Shown here piece after piece: positions 27,716 to 36,812 of a DNA stretch of 64,000 bases. The number at the start of each line of letters is the position of its first letter. The stretch's first letter is position 1. The position numbers and the translations under genes are program-made. Origin of the DNA: Lewinellaceae bacterium (lineage in GTDB: Bacteria > Bacteroidota > Bacteroidia > Chitinophagales > Saprospiraceae); NCBI GenBank assembly GCA_020636405.1, contig JACJXW010000005.1, positions 620,001-684,000 of the forward strand, read 5' to 3'. The notes beneath the pieces were generated by a model, which did not search any database, had not been told where the DNA came from, and saw only the letters and a list, made by a program, of their open reading frames with translations.

Positions 27716-28696
27716 CTAATGCGTCTGGTCAAAATCCTCTGCGATGCGCAGTAGAAGGTTGATGTCCTCGAAAAATTCTCTGACCAGTTCGAAGCTCAGG
27801 TTGGAACGAAAGAGGTAGGGCTCCAGAATATCTTTGTCTTCACTGACGGCAGCGTAGATCTCGCGGTCGATGAATGACATGTACATTTCCTTGCCGGTAG
27901 TGGCGCAGTACTGCACGATCGCTTCCTGCATAGGTTCGGACAGGATGCCTTCTACATGAGTGTCCTCGGTGGCATAGGTGAGGAATAGCTCCCTGAATTT
28001 TTCGTTGTTGATCTCCTTGTCCTGGTTCTGCCCCTTTTCCCAGGTGAAATCTTTGATGGCTTTGGTATGGAATTGCCGCAGGCGGCGCGGCCAGATGATG
28101 ACACGCCCGCGGGCATCTTCGGGAAAGGTGGCGTGCATGAATACTCCTTTGAAAACTTCATCCAGCCGGTTTTCTACCGGAGATAGCTCCCTCACGTGGA
28201 GTTCGGACATTTCAAAATCCATCTCTCCCACGCGGCCGGAGATGAAATCTTCGCCGGCATAATAAGGCGCTTTAGTGGCAAAGATCTTGCTTTTCTGGAA
28301 CTGGCTCTTCTCGATCTTTCTTTTGGGGTCGTACTTCAGCGGATGGGCGGGGTCGAAGTTCATCCCGTCGTCAATAAAATCGAGGATGAGGCTGACCACA
28401 TGGGGTTTGAAGGTCATGCGAAACTCCTGAATGCGGTACAGCAGGAAGGAAATATAAACACCCAGGGGGATGGCGAGGATGAGTGTCAGGGCCAGAATGT
28501 TCAGGTAAAATTCAAACAGCAGGACGCCCGTCATGAAAATAGTGGAAAAGAACATCAGGCGCAGCAGGCGGATACGCCGGCGTTCCATCCGCAACAATTC
28601 AGGATGGATGGTGTGGTTGTAGTAGATCCGAAATTGTTCCAGGCGCTTGATCTTGGATGCTTCGTCCCTGCCTTGAGGCGCCGGTTTTTCCGCCAT
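27716..28696 (-). CDS. DUF3137 membrane protein
   Basis: The protein is 326 residues with two adjacent membrane helices (about 43-63 and 66-88), then a soluble domain containing SQFQKSKIF, YYAGEDFISGRVGEMDFEMSE and FKGVFMHATF, which are hallmarks of DUF3137. The function of the family is unknown. The C-terminus is acidic and ends AEDFDQTH. It appears to be a single-gene unit, transcribed away from bamD. Confidence 0.85.
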   Translation of the reverse strand: MAEKPAPQGRDEASKIKRLEQFRIYYNHTIHPELLRMERRRIRLLRLMFFSTIFMTGVLLFEFYLNILALTLILAIPLGVYISFLLYRIQEFRMTFKPHVVSLILDFIDDGMNFDPAHPLKYDPKRKIEKSQFQKSKIFATKAPYYAGEDFISGRVGEMDFEMSELHVRELSPVENRLDEVFKGVFMHATFPEDARGRVIIWPRRLRQFHTKAIKDFTWEKGQNQDKEINNEKFRELFLTYATEDTHVEGILSEPMQEAIVQYCATTGKEMYMSFIDREIYAAVSEDKDILEPYLFRSNLSFELVREFFEDINLLLRIAEDFDQTH

Positions 28697-28939
28697 ACTG
28701 CAAGTTGTTTTGTGGGTTGGCTATACGCTGGCCACATTATTTATGCTTTTACAAAATTAAGCCTGTGTCAGTAGAAATGAACAGTTTCCCCTAAAATTTG
28801 TGCTCAACCAACCGATTTGCCTCTTTTTTAATCTTTAGGAACGGGCAAAATAGCAAGCCAAAAACGATGAAGTTATTATTTAACCGTTACTGAATACAAC
28901 TGTGCGCAACAAAAGTACGTTTCCCCAGAGAAAGGGGTG

Positions 28940-28970
28940 TTGTGCGATTGCTTAAAAAACCGTAATTTTG
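28940..28970 (+). promoter_or_regulatory. Promoter of the bamD operon
   Basis: TTG (28940-28942), 20 bp, then TAATTTTG (28963-28970) matches the Bacteroidota consensus exactly. The bamD ATG is at 28978, so the transcript would be leaderless or nearly so. Confidence 0.78.
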
Positions 28971-28977
28971 CAGCCTT

Positions 28978-29817
28978 ATGAAAAATACCCTTTTAGTTGC
29001 CTTTGTTGGGATGAGCTTGCTGCTCAGTGCATGCAAGAGTGAATTCGAGAAGATCAGGTCGAGCGGCGATGTCAGCCGCATCTATACCAAAGCACTGGAA
29101 TACTACGAGCAGCAAGAGTATCAGCGGGCACAATCCTTGTTCGAATTGATCATCAGCAGCTATCGGGGGAAGAAGGAGTCGGAGGAGATCTATTACAAGT
29201 ACGCCTATACCTACTATCATCTGGGGCAGTACATTCTGGCCTCCTACTATTTCAAGAATTTCTCCAACACCTACGGCGCCAGCAGCCTAAGAGAAGAGGC
29301 TGATTTCATGTCGGCTTATTCGAACTACCAGCTATCGCCGACGTTTCGCCTCGACCAGTCCTATACCGAGCAGGCGATCGAAGGCTTTCAGCTGTTTGTC
29401 AACACCTATCCTACCAGCACCCGGGTGGAAGAATGCAACCGCCTGATCGACGAGATGCGGAGCAAACTGGAGCGCAAAGCTTACGAAAGCGCGAAGCTCT
29501 ACTTTGACCTGCGGGAATACCAGGCGGCCATACAGACCTTCGATAATGTTCTGAAGGACTATCCGGATACGGAAAACGCTGAGCAAATTCGCTATATGAT
29601 CATTCGCTCGGCCTATCAGCTGGCAAAGAACAGCTTTGTAGACAAGCAAAAGGAAAGATTCCTGGATGCCAGAGACCGGGCTTCGGAATTCATGGCCCGC
29701 TTTCCGGAAAGCCGCTACAGCAAAGATGTCAACCAGATTTATAACGACTCAAGAGAATCATTAAATAAACTAGATAATGTCGGATATCAAAACCCAAGTG
29801 CAAGGGCTGGATCCTAA
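28978..29817 (+). CDS. bamD: Outer membrane assembly lipoprotein BamD
   Basis: This 279-residue lipoprotein has signal MKNTLLVAFVGMSLLLSAC with the acylated Cys19. The TPR solenoid typical of BamD follows (ALEYYEQQEYQRAQSLFE, YYHLGQYILASYYFKNF, AIEGFQLFVNTYPTS). BamD works with BamA to insert beta-barrel proteins into the outer membrane. It is first in the bamD-rpoZ-coaBC-DUF4835 cluster seen across Bacteroidota. Its 3' end overlaps the next gene by 41 bases in another frame. Confidence 0.93.
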   Translation: MKNTLLVAFVGMSLLLSACKSEFEKIRSSGDVSRIYTKALEYYEQQEYQRAQSLFELIISSYRGKKESEEIYYKYAYTYYHLGQYILASYYFKNFSNTYGASSLREEADFMSAYSNYQLSPTFRLDQSYTEQAIEGFQLFVNTYPTSTRVEECNRLIDEMRSKLERKAYESAKLYFDLREYQAAIQTFDNVLKDYPDTENAEQIRYMIIRSAYQLAKNSFVDKQKERFLDARDRASEFMARFPESRYSKDVNQIYNDSRESLNKLDNVGYQNPSARAGS

Positions 29818-30139
29818 CGTTCGCGCGCGCGACGTACATGGCCTGGCCGGCAAGACCGGAAATATCTACGAGGTATTGTGTATCATTACCAAGCGTTCCA
29901 AGCAACTGGCCATAGACCTCAAGCAGGAACTGCACCAGAAGCTGGAGGAGTTCGCTGTTTCTTCCGACACCATCGAAGAGGTGAGCGAGAATAAGGAGCA
30001 GATCGAAATATCCAAATTCTATGAGCGCCTTCCTAACCCGGTGATCATCGCTACGGAAGAATTTCTCAAGGATGAGGTCTATCACCGCTATAACAAAAGG
30101 AGAAAGCGGGAAGAGGAAGAAGACGAATTTCTGGATTGA
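29777..30139 (+). CDS. rpoZ: RNA polymerase omega subunit (Rpb6-like)
   Basis: This 120-residue protein of the Bacteroidota omega type has the conserved segments GKTGNIYEVLCIITKRSKQL and FYERLPNPVIIATEEFLKDEVYHRY. It ends in a charged tail (KRRKREEEEDEFLD). Omega helps RNA polymerase assemble. The ATG lies inside the last 41 bases of bamD, which suggests translational coupling. The position between bamD and coaBC is the conserved one. Confidence 0.88.
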   Translation: MSDIKTQVQGLDPNVRARDVHGLAGKTGNIYEVLCIITKRSKQLAIDLKQELHQKLEEFAVSSDTIEEVSENKEQIEISKFYERLPNPVIIATEEFLKDEVYHRYNKRRKREEEEDEFLD

Positions 30140-30158
30140 CCGGAAACCGAGGCCTCTG

Positions 30159-30196
30159 TATACGGCCGGCCCGGCAATGGCCAGGCCGGCCGTATA
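30159..30196. repeat. Perfect 13-bp hairpin between rpoZ and coaBC
   Basis: TATACGGCCGGCC (30159-30171) pairs with GGCCGGCCGTATA (30184-30196) around a 12-base loop. No U tract follows, so it is not a canonical terminator. It may stabilise or attenuate the operon transcript. Confidence 0.7.
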
Positions 30197-30257
30197 GCTT
30201 CCCATTCCATTTCTTTGGCGCCTCATTGGCCGCCCGCCCTCCATACTATCCACCAAA

Positions 30258-31469
30258 ATGGCCAACCTGACTGGTAAAAAGATCCTGCTCGGCGTCACCG
30301 GCAGCATTGCTGCCTATAAGGCCGCCTTTCTGGTACGGCTGCTTATCAAAGCCGGCGCCGAAGTGCAGGTGCTGATGACCAAAGCCGGCGGCAGCTTCAT
30401 CAGCCCGCTTACCTTGTCCACCCTCTCCAAAAGGCCGGTCCATACCGATATCAGCTCGGAAGAAAGCTGGAACAACCACGTAGAGATGGGCCTGTGGGCC
30501 GATGCCATGGTGATCGCCCCCCTTACGGCGTCCTCCCTGGCCAAAATGGCTTGTGGGATAAGCGATAACGTCATTGCGGCAACCTACTTATCCGCCCGAT
30601 GTCCGGTATTTTTTGCACCGGCCATGGACCTGGATATGTGGCAACACCCGGCGACCCAGGAAAATGTCAGGCGCCTGCAGTCTTATGGCAACCACCTCAT
30701 TCCCGTAGGGCACGGAGAACTGGCCAGCGGCCTGGTCGGCGAAGGGCGTATGGCCGAACCCGAAGAGATCGTGGCTATGCTCAGCCGTTTTTGGGAAAAA
30801 GAACAGAGCCTTGCCGGTAAGAAGGTCATGATCACCGCCGGCCCTACCTACGAACCCATCGACCCGGTGCGCTTCATCGGCAACCGGTCCAGTGGCAAGA
30901 TGGGCATAGCACTGGCCGATGCCGCCGCCCGCAGGGGAGCTGAAGTGTCGCTCATCCTTGGGCCCTCCCGGCTGTCTCCCCAGGAAAAGAGGGTGCAATC
31001 TATCCCGGTGCAAACGGCCGACGAAATGTATCAGGCCGCTCGAAAAGCCTTCCAGGATGCCGATATTGTAATCCTGTCTGCCGCTGTTGCCGATTATCGC
31101 CCCCGGGAAACAGCGACTCAGAAGATCAAAAAAACCGGTGACACCCTTCAAATGGAACTGGTGAAAACCCCGGACATCGCCGCAGCTCTGGGCCGGGAAA
31201 AACGCACGGGGCAACTGCTCGTAGGTTTCGCGCTGGAAACAGAGAACGAACTGGCCAATGCTCAAAGCAAACTGGAAAAGAAAAACTTCGACCTCATCGT
31301 GCTCAACTCCCTGCAGGATGCAGGGGCAGGTTTCAATTACGATACGAATAAGATCACCATTCTCGGTAAAGACAATAAGATCCGTAAATTTGAGTTAAAA
31401 TCTAAACAGGCAGTAGCCGAAGATATACTTGATGAGGTGGAGGCCTTGAGAGGCGGGGGGGATTCGTGA
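30258..31469 (+). CDS. coaBC: Phosphopantothenoylcysteine decarboxylase/synthetase
   Basis: This 403-residue bifunctional enzyme of coenzyme A synthesis joins phosphopantothenate to cysteine (CoaB, C-terminal half) and decarboxylates the product with FMN (CoaC, N-terminal half). The CoaC part shows GVTGSIAAYKA, the His motif NNHVEMGLWAD and FFAPAMDLDMW. The CoaB part shows TAGPTYEPIDPVRFI and NRSSGKMG. The last codons (GGGDS and the TGA stop) fall in the first units of a 7-bp repeat array, so the repeat sets the C-terminus. Confidence 0.95.
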   Translation: MANLTGKKILLGVTGSIAAYKAAFLVRLLIKAGAEVQVLMTKAGGSFISPLTLSTLSKRPVHTDISSEESWNNHVEMGLWADAMVIAPLTASSLAKMACGISDNVIAATYLSARCPVFFAPAMDLDMWQHPATQENVRRLQSYGNHLIPVGHGELASGLVGEGRMAEPEEIVAMLSRFWEKEQSLAGKKVMITAGPTYEPIDPVRFIGNRSSGKMGIALADAAARRGAEVSLILGPSRLSPQEKRVQSIPVQTADEMYQAARKAFQDADIVILSAAVADYRPRETATQKIKKTGDTLQMELVKTPDIAAALGREKRTGQLLVGFALETENELANAQSKLEKKNFDLIVLNSLQDAGAGFNYDTNKITILGKDNKIRKFELKSKQAVAEDILDEVEALRGGGDS

Positions 31470-31628
31470 TTCGGGATTCGGAACTCGTAACTCGTAACTC
31501 GTGATTCGGAACTCGGGATTCGGGATTCGGAACTCGGGATTCGGGATTCGGAACTCGTGATTCGTAACTCGTAACTCGTAACTCGTAACTCGGAACTCGG
31601 GATTCGGGATTCGGGATTCGGGATTCGG
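31461..31628. repeat. 24-unit perfect 7-bp tandem array
   Basis: Exactly 24 consecutive 7-base units read either GATTCGK or AACTCGK (K is G or T) without any indel. The two unit types alternate irregularly. A 7-base period is not a multiple of three, so all three minus-strand frames stay open across it and give artificial reading frames. It starts inside the coaBC stop region and ends 24 bp before the next gene. Confidence 0.95.
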
Positions 31629-31652
31629 CAGGGCCACTTAAACACGATAACA

Positions 31653-32552
31653 ATGAGAAAATTAATATTCACGCTGAGTATTTCTATACTGGCCCTTAGC
31701 CTTGGCGCTCAGGAGCTTGACGTTACTGTGCGCATCAACACCCAGAAGTTGCAGTCGGCGGATCCACGGGTATTTGAGACACTGGAAGGGACGGTGCGCG
31801 AATTCCTCAATAATCAAAAGTGGACGGAAGATGTATTCGAACTCGAAGAACGCATCAGCGCCAATGTCCTGATCACCATTCAGGAAGAATTGTCTCCAAC
31901 CTCCTTTAAAGCTGATATTGCGATACAAGCTTCCCGGCCGGTGTATGGTTCCGATTACGAAACGCCGCTGATCAACCACATCGATAAGGGGGTAACCTTC
32001 TTCTACGAGCAATTCCAACCGCTTCAATTCAGCCGCAACGCTTTTAATGACAACCTCTCCAGCGTGCTGGCCTTCTATGCCTACATCATCCTGGGGCTGG
32101 ATTATGATTCCTTCTCGCCCTATGGTGGAGAACCGCACTTCCAGGCGGCCCAGGATATCCTCAATAACGTTCCGCAATCCGCAGCGGCAGCCAACCCCGG
32201 CTGGCGCTCTCTGGACGGCAACCGCAACCGCTTCTGGCTGATCGAAAATATCCTCTCCCCAAGGGTGCGCCCGCTGCGGCAAGCCTGGTACGATTACCAC
32301 CGCCAGGGGCTGGACGTCTCCGCCTCCGATATCGCTACCGGCCGCGCCATCATCGCTGCTGCCCTCGAGCAGGTCCGCGAAGTAGACCAGGCCTATCCAA
32401 ACTCTATGATCATTCAGCTGTTTACGGACACCAAGTCCCAGGAGATCCTTGAGATCTTCAAGCGCGGCACCCCACAGGAACAGAACTCCGTGGTTCAGAT
32501 CATGACCCGCATCGATGCGTCCAACGCCTCTAAGTACAGGGAGATCAAGTAA
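31653..32552 (+). CDS. DUF4835 protein (PorD-like, T9SS associated)
   Basis: The protein is 299 residues with a signal peptide (MRKLIFTLSISILALSLGAQ) followed by ELDVTVRINTQKLQ, the usual DUF4835 start. Other family segments are FEQFQPLQFSRNAFNDNLSSVLAFYAYIILG-like and RNRFWLIENILSPRVRPLR. Members are encoded after coaBC throughout Bacteroidota, and the family has been linked to type IX secretion under the name PorD. I am confident of the family and less so of the role. It is separated from coaBC by the 7-bp array. Confidence 0.87.
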   Translation: MRKLIFTLSISILALSLGAQELDVTVRINTQKLQSADPRVFETLEGTVREFLNNQKWTEDVFELEERISANVLITIQEELSPTSFKADIAIQASRPVYGSDYETPLINHIDKGVTFFYEQFQPLQFSRNAFNDNLSSVLAFYAYIILGLDYDSFSPYGGEPHFQAAQDILNNVPQSAAAANPGWRSLDGNRNRFWLIENILSPRVRPLRQAWYDYHRQGLDVSASDIATGRAIIAAALEQVREVDQAYPNSMIIQLFTDTKSQEILEIFKRGTPQEQNSVVQIMTRIDASNASKYREIK

Positions 32553-32765
32553 TCCGGGGTATTCCGAATTCGGTGCCATTTTGTTGGTGATGCTGTAGAT
32601 CCTATTCATTTGGGGCAGAATTCCACCCCACAACGATGATGTGCTCCTGTCCGGGCACTGATCCTGTTGATTCTGAAGGCAGTTGGATTGTTCGCCTGCC
32701 TCAAATAAATTTGGGAAAACCGGTTGGCCATACTATCTTAACGTAAACAAAAAGCCAAACTGCCC

Positions 32766-33395
32766 ATGCAACAGGATATCGTGAACATAAAAGCCCGGGT
32801 CCAATCTTTCTGGGAGTGGTTCGCTGAAATGGAGGACAATATCCGGGAGTTTTTCACCGAAGAGGAGATGGTAGACAAACCAGCTCTTGTCGAAGCCATC
32901 AACAATCGGGTGCTGGATTTTGGCCTGTTTTCCTGGGAGATCGGCCCGGGAATAGGCCGGCCCTATTATTTTACCATCTCACCTAATGGAAGCAAAGAGC
33001 GGCTCAGAATAAGCAAATTGATCATCGAGGCGGCGCCTAATTTGCCGGACTGGGAGTTCTACTATGCCCGGCCGGCCAAGAGCCAGGGCCTGAAGTTTAC
33101 CCTGTACGATGATTTTATGGTTGAACGCGAAGTGGACGCTTCCTCCTGGAAGTACGCCCTGGCACAGCAACCGGACAACCGCATAGAGATTATCCTCGAG
33201 GCCGCCAATATGCATCACCTGGACCCCGACACCCAGTTGATCGCCGGTGAACGGGTGGTCAACAACCTGCTGGGGGAAGAAGCGACGATTAACCATGTTT
33301 ACAGGGTCAGGGTCGTGCAAGAACTGGAAGAGGAGCACCAGGAGTACCGCGCCCCGATTGCAGCCCTGATGCTGGAGATCGAATCGATAAGTTGA
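32766..33395 (+). CDS. Hypothetical acidic cytoplasmic protein
   Basis: The protein is 209 residues, has no signal or membrane segment, and I do not recognise it. It starts MQQDIVNIKARVQSFWEWF and is rich in Glu, Trp and Tyr (WEFYYARPAKSQGLKFTLYDDF). No catalytic motif is evident. The 214-bp upstream gap contains CTGTCCGGGCACTGATC, which resembles one end of the MITE-like family. It is followed 42 bp later by a T9SS protein gene. Confidence 0.65.
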   Translation: MQQDIVNIKARVQSFWEWFAEMEDNIREFFTEEEMVDKPALVEAINNRVLDFGLFSWEIGPGIGRPYYFTISPNGSKERLRISKLIIEAAPNLPDWEFYYARPAKSQGLKFTLYDDFMVEREVDASSWKYALAQQPDNRIEIILEAANMHHLDPDTQLIAGERVVNNLLGEEATINHVYRVRVVQELEEEHQEYRAPIAALMLEIESIS

Positions 33396-33437
33396 AGAAG
33401 AGGCAGGTCCTGAAATAACAACAAAACCCATATTGAT

Positions 33438-35936
33438 ATGAAAAAATGGACAGCGCTCTTTTTTTCTCTGGTTTCTTATTCCATTCTTTTTTCTCAATCC
33501 AGTTTCGAACGGCACTACGGGCGCCCTTCTACTTTTGATGAGGCGATCGGGCTGGCCCTTGCGGCAGACGGGCACTATCTGGTTGCCGGCACTACCGCCA
33601 GCCTGGGCGCGGGCGGCCTGGATATGCTGCTCGAAAAAGTCGATCCGCAGGGCAACACGGCCTGGCGGCGCACCTGGGGTGGGGCGGGCAATGACGGAGC
33701 GAATCAGGTGATACGCGTTTCCTCCGGCGGGTTTCTGGTGAGCGGCTTTACCGAAGGAGAAAATAAGGATCGCGACTTCGCCGCTGTTCGCCTCGATGAA
33801 GAAGGCAATGAACAGTGGAGCGTCATTCGGGGAGCGGAATTCCACGACGAAGCCGTCTGTGCTATTGAAATGCCGGATGGCGGGCTGCTTATTTCCGGCT
33901 ATGCAGGACTTCCGGATATTGAGGAGGATGGGCTGTTGCTCGTTCGGACTGATGCTGAAGGGCCGGTATGGGAAAAGGCGCTGTATTTTTCTTCGGATAT
34001 TGAAATTGCCGGCTGTGCTGCTGCTGCCGACGGCGGTTTTTTTGTCCTCTTGAGGCCCAACGTCCTGGTCAGGTTCGATGCCCAGGGTGATCAGCTGTGG
34101 ACGGAAGAACTCGTTGACGATCAAGGGCTCGCTCTGGAGATCGCCCATTTCGAACGGACAGCGGACGGGGTGCTTCGGGCCGGCGGCTTGCAGTGGAACG
34201 CCGGAACGATCTTCTTCGCGGAACTGGATGAGGAGGGGGCCGTCAGCTCATCCCTCAGCCTTCTGAACAGTGAAGTTTTGGCCCAGGCCAATTCCTTCGC
34301 AGTAACTCCCGAAGGAAAATTATGGATAACGGCTTCCTCCCGCTTCGGGCAATTGCCTCCGTATGCCACTATGCTTTACCTGGCCGATCCGCTTTCGGGC
34401 CAGGTATTACTTACCCGGACAGCTGCGGAGCTTGGCCTGGGAAACCTGGAATCTCCTTTCGCTTTATATTCTGATGGAGTGGGAGAGGGGTTTCTGGTGG
34501 CCGGCAATACTTTCAGCAATGCCACGGGCGATAACGGCCTGCTATTCCGGGCAGATGAGGAGGTGGTGGAAGTGTGGCGCCGCACCATCGGCGTGGAAGC
34601 ATTGGATGGGCAGGAAAGCGGCAGAATGGTGGTGGAAGCCGCCGATGGGGGCTTCCTGGTGGCCGGTACGCAGGCCACCGCCAGCGAAGGGCGCAACCTC
34701 TGGCTCATTCGAACCGACGCCAATGGCGAGGTGCTTTGGACAGCAGAAACCGGCAGCCCTCAGAACGACGCGGTGGCGGCCCTGTCAGCAAGGAGCGACG
34801 GCAGCTTTGTCGTTGCCGGTTACTATAGCGATACCCTGGCCGTTGCTGCGGTCAGCGATAACGGCTCGCCGCTTTGGTTCCGGGAGTACGCTGTGGGGTT
34901 GGGTGACGGTACTTTCGGCATGACAACCAACCCTGCGAACGAAATCCTGCTCACAATGCCCGTCATCCAGGAGGATGAACCAAAGGGTTTTTTGATGAAG
35001 CTAAACACCCAGGGAGATTCCCTGTGGGCAAGGTACTACCAGCCCAGCCCCGGTTACAATGCTACCTACGGGATCGCCCCTTCTTCGGATGGCGGCTATT
35101 TCCTCTGTGGATGCGCAGAGACCCTACCGGGTATTTTTGCACCCTTACTGATGCAGGTTGATGATGAAGGCAACGTGTTCTGGGCTTTTATTTATGAAGT
35201 GGAGGGGTTTTTCAATTGCCTGATCACTGCCCAGGAGCATCCCAACGGAGATGTTTTTGCCAATGGCGTCAGTATCGGAAGTGGAACCCGCCCGTATGTA
35301 CTGCGGGCTACTCCGGATGGCGAACTCCTCCGGGAGCAGGCGCTGGAACTGGAGGGGGAGGAACGCGCTTACTTCACCTGGTTCAGCGCTTTGCAACCTT
35401 CTACCGGTTATCAGGCCCTGTTCGGGCGGAAATCTTATCCCCTTACTTCCCCATCCCAGAGTACTACTGCCGGCTCCATCACCGCCCTCAATACAGAGGG
35501 GGACGTGGAATGGGAAATAGATTATGGCCGAATGGAAAACGGCATATTCCAGGGAGGGGCAGCTACTTCCGATGGGGGCCTGGTGGCCGCCGGCACGGCT
35601 ACTTTTGACAACTCTCAGGATGTCTGGCTGGTCAAAACGGATGCCGACGGCATGGTCGGCTTTACCGCACCTTTGGCGCCTCCCTTTGAGCTGGCCCTTT
35701 CGCCCAACCCTGCTACCGACTGGCTTCAACTCGACGCCTGGGGGCTGGCCGAAGGGGTGGTTGATCTATCGGTATTCAACCTGAGCGGGCAGCAGCTTTA
35801 TACCGAACCCCTGGGAGTGCAAAATGGGCGGCTTCATCGTACCCTCCCGGTTCAACTGCTGGCGCCTGGCAGTTATGTGCTGCACCTTCGCCAGGGGCGT
35901 AAGGCCATGGCGGTAAAGTGGGTAAAAGGGCAGTAA
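33438..35936 (+). CDS. T9SS-sorted beta-propeller-like repeat protein
   Basis: The protein is 832 residues with a signal peptide (MKKWTALFFSLVSYSILFSQ). The body is built of repeats of about 45-55 residues with the pattern DGGFLVAGT followed by a W/L-strand (for example VEAADGGFLVAGTQATA, then NLWLIRTDANGEVLW), likely beta-propeller blades. The C-terminus (about 755-832) is a T9SS type A sorting domain (LSPNPATDWLQL, LSGQQLYTE, GSYVLHLRQG). It is predicted to be secreted to the cell surface. The ligand is unknown. Confidence 0.88.
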   Translation: MKKWTALFFSLVSYSILFSQSSFERHYGRPSTFDEAIGLALAADGHYLVAGTTASLGAGGLDMLLEKVDPQGNTAWRRTWGGAGNDGANQVIRVSSGGFLVSGFTEGENKDRDFAAVRLDEEGNEQWSVIRGAEFHDEAVCAIEMPDGGLLISGYAGLPDIEEDGLLLVRTDAEGPVWEKALYFSSDIEIAGCAAAADGGFFVLLRPNVLVRFDAQGDQLWTEELVDDQGLALEIAHFERTADGVLRAGGLQWNAGTIFFAELDEEGAVSSSLSLLNSEVLAQANSFAVTPEGKLWITASSRFGQLPPYATMLYLADPLSGQVLLTRTAAELGLGNLESPFALYSDGVGEGFLVAGNTFSNATGDNGLLFRADEEVVEVWRRTIGVEALDGQESGRMVVEAADGGFLVAGTQATASEGRNLWLIRTDANGEVLWTAETGSPQNDAVAALSARSDGSFVVAGYYSDTLAVAAVSDNGSPLWFREYAVGLGDGTFGMTTNPANEILLTMPVIQEDEPKGFLMKLNTQGDSLWARYYQPSPGYNATYGIAPSSDGGYFLCGCAETLPGIFAPLLMQVDDEGNVFWAFIYEVEGFFNCLITAQEHPNGDVFANGVSIGSGTRPYVLRATPDGELLREQALELEGEERAYFTWFSALQPSTGYQALFGRKSYPLTSPSQSTTAGSITALNTEGDVEWEIDYGRMENGIFQGGAATSDGGLVAAGTATFDNSQDVWLVKTDADGMVGFTAPLAPPFELALSPNPATDWLQLDAWGLAEGVVDLSVFNLSGQQLYTEPLGVQNGRLHRTLPVQLLAPGSYVLHLRQGRKAMAVKWVKGQ

Positions 35937-36023
35937 GGGAGCGGCATAATTTACCGGCCCTGAAATCTGTTTTTTTATTACCAACGAATGATATGGAACT
36001 ATCGTCCTGATTAAAAAAGAGCT

Positions 36024-36431
36024 ATGAAACGTTTAACAGGTATATTTTTGTCGGCTGCTCTCGGCGTGCTTCTGGCCAATGTGTTCGTTTCGTGCAGCAA
36101 GGGCGACGAGTCCCCATTTGCCGATGGGGTAGGAATCCGGGTAGAAAACCTCAGCACCTATACCTTCGATGAAGTTCTGCTGGAAACCGGCGGTGGCGGT
36201 GAACACGAATATTTCAATGTCCTTCCCGGCGCCATTACGGATTACAAGCCGTTCGAATATACTTACCGCTATGCTTACATCCGAACCATAATCGGAGCGG
36301 ACACGCTCACCCTTCAACCCATCGACTTTTTTGGAGAGCAGCAGTTTACTAAAGGCAAGTTCACTTTTCAGATTGATGTCGTTGGGGAGACGACGCCTTT
36401 GTATATGGTCTTTGAGTTCAGAGAGGATTGA
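36024..36431 (+). CDS. Small hypothetical lipoprotein
   Basis: The product is 135 residues. The N-terminus MKRLTGIFLSAALGVLLANVFVSC carries a lipobox (VSC), so membrane anchoring is predicted. The mature part is a short beta-rich domain (VENLSTYTFDEVLLETGGG, YRYAYIRTIIGADTLTLQPIDFFG). I recognise no family. A MITE-like element starts about 45 bp after the stop. Confidence 0.68.
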   Translation: MKRLTGIFLSAALGVLLANVFVSCSKGDESPFADGVGIRVENLSTYTFDEVLLETGGGGEHEYFNVLPGAITDYKPFEYTYRYAYIRTIIGADTLTLQPIDFFGEQQFTKGKFTFQIDVVGETTPLYMVFEFRED

Positions 36432-36477
36432 GCGCATCCTGACGAATGCTGATATTTTCGGTTCGGGAACAGGTTGA

Positions 36478-36612
36478 GTTACGCGTTTGGACAATTGTAG
36501 CGTTTCACTCCTCACAGTTGGGGAAGCGGAGTCAAAACATCTCTGCACACTAGGTTTCGGTTATATTGCCATAAGGGTATATGGTTCGCCTGTTTTTGTC
36601 CAGGCACTTATC
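36478..36612. mobile_element. MITE-like inverted-repeat element, copy A
   Basis: This 135-bp element has left end GTTACGCGTTTGGAC (36478-36492) and right end GTCCAGGCACTTATC (36598-36612), which are imperfect inverted repeats. Its interior aligns with copy B at 47064-47196 at roughly 80 percent by eye, for example AAGCGGAG, CTCTGCAC and TATATTGCC in the same order. It has no coding capacity. Confidence 0.75.
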
Positions 36613-36812
36613 TGTGGCCGGGCAGCATTAATTTGAGTATAATAAAGAGCTCGAATTTAAGCGGCGATGGGAAATTGCCGCTTAAAGAGGGCTTTCCAGC
36701 GCTGATTTATTCCATTAGCGCTTGAATTAGTATAAAAATATTTCTGTCCGGGTAAGTACTTTTCTGAAATCTGAAAAAGAGGGTATCTTAGGGGGCTCAA
36801 AATCCGGTGTAC
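36613..36812. other. Gap with hairpin and a solo element end
   Basis: TTTAAGCGGC (36656-36665) pairs with GCCGCTTAAA (36677-36686). At 36741-36764 the sequence TTTCTGTCCGGGTAAGTACTTTTC matches the right end of copy D (56282-56417) at about 20 of 24 bases, with no left partner nearby. It could be a decayed second element next to copy A. Confidence 0.5.

Noticed and set aside
31461..31628. CRISPR array
   Set aside because: The units are contiguous 7-mers with no spacers and no cas genes nearby.
31337..31672. Three overlapping minus-strand frames rich in SRIPSSE-type repeats
   Set aside because: They result from the 7-bp tandem array, which leaves all three frames open. No start context or homology supports translation.
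32648..32664. Possible MITE end CTGTCCGGGCACTGATC
   Set aside because: It resembles one end of the family but no matching opposite end is nearby, so it is mentioned only in the neighbouring gene entry.
36478..36612. Insertion sequence with its own transposase
   Set aside because: The ~135-bp elements have terminal inverted repeats but no coding capacity, so they are called MITE-like only.
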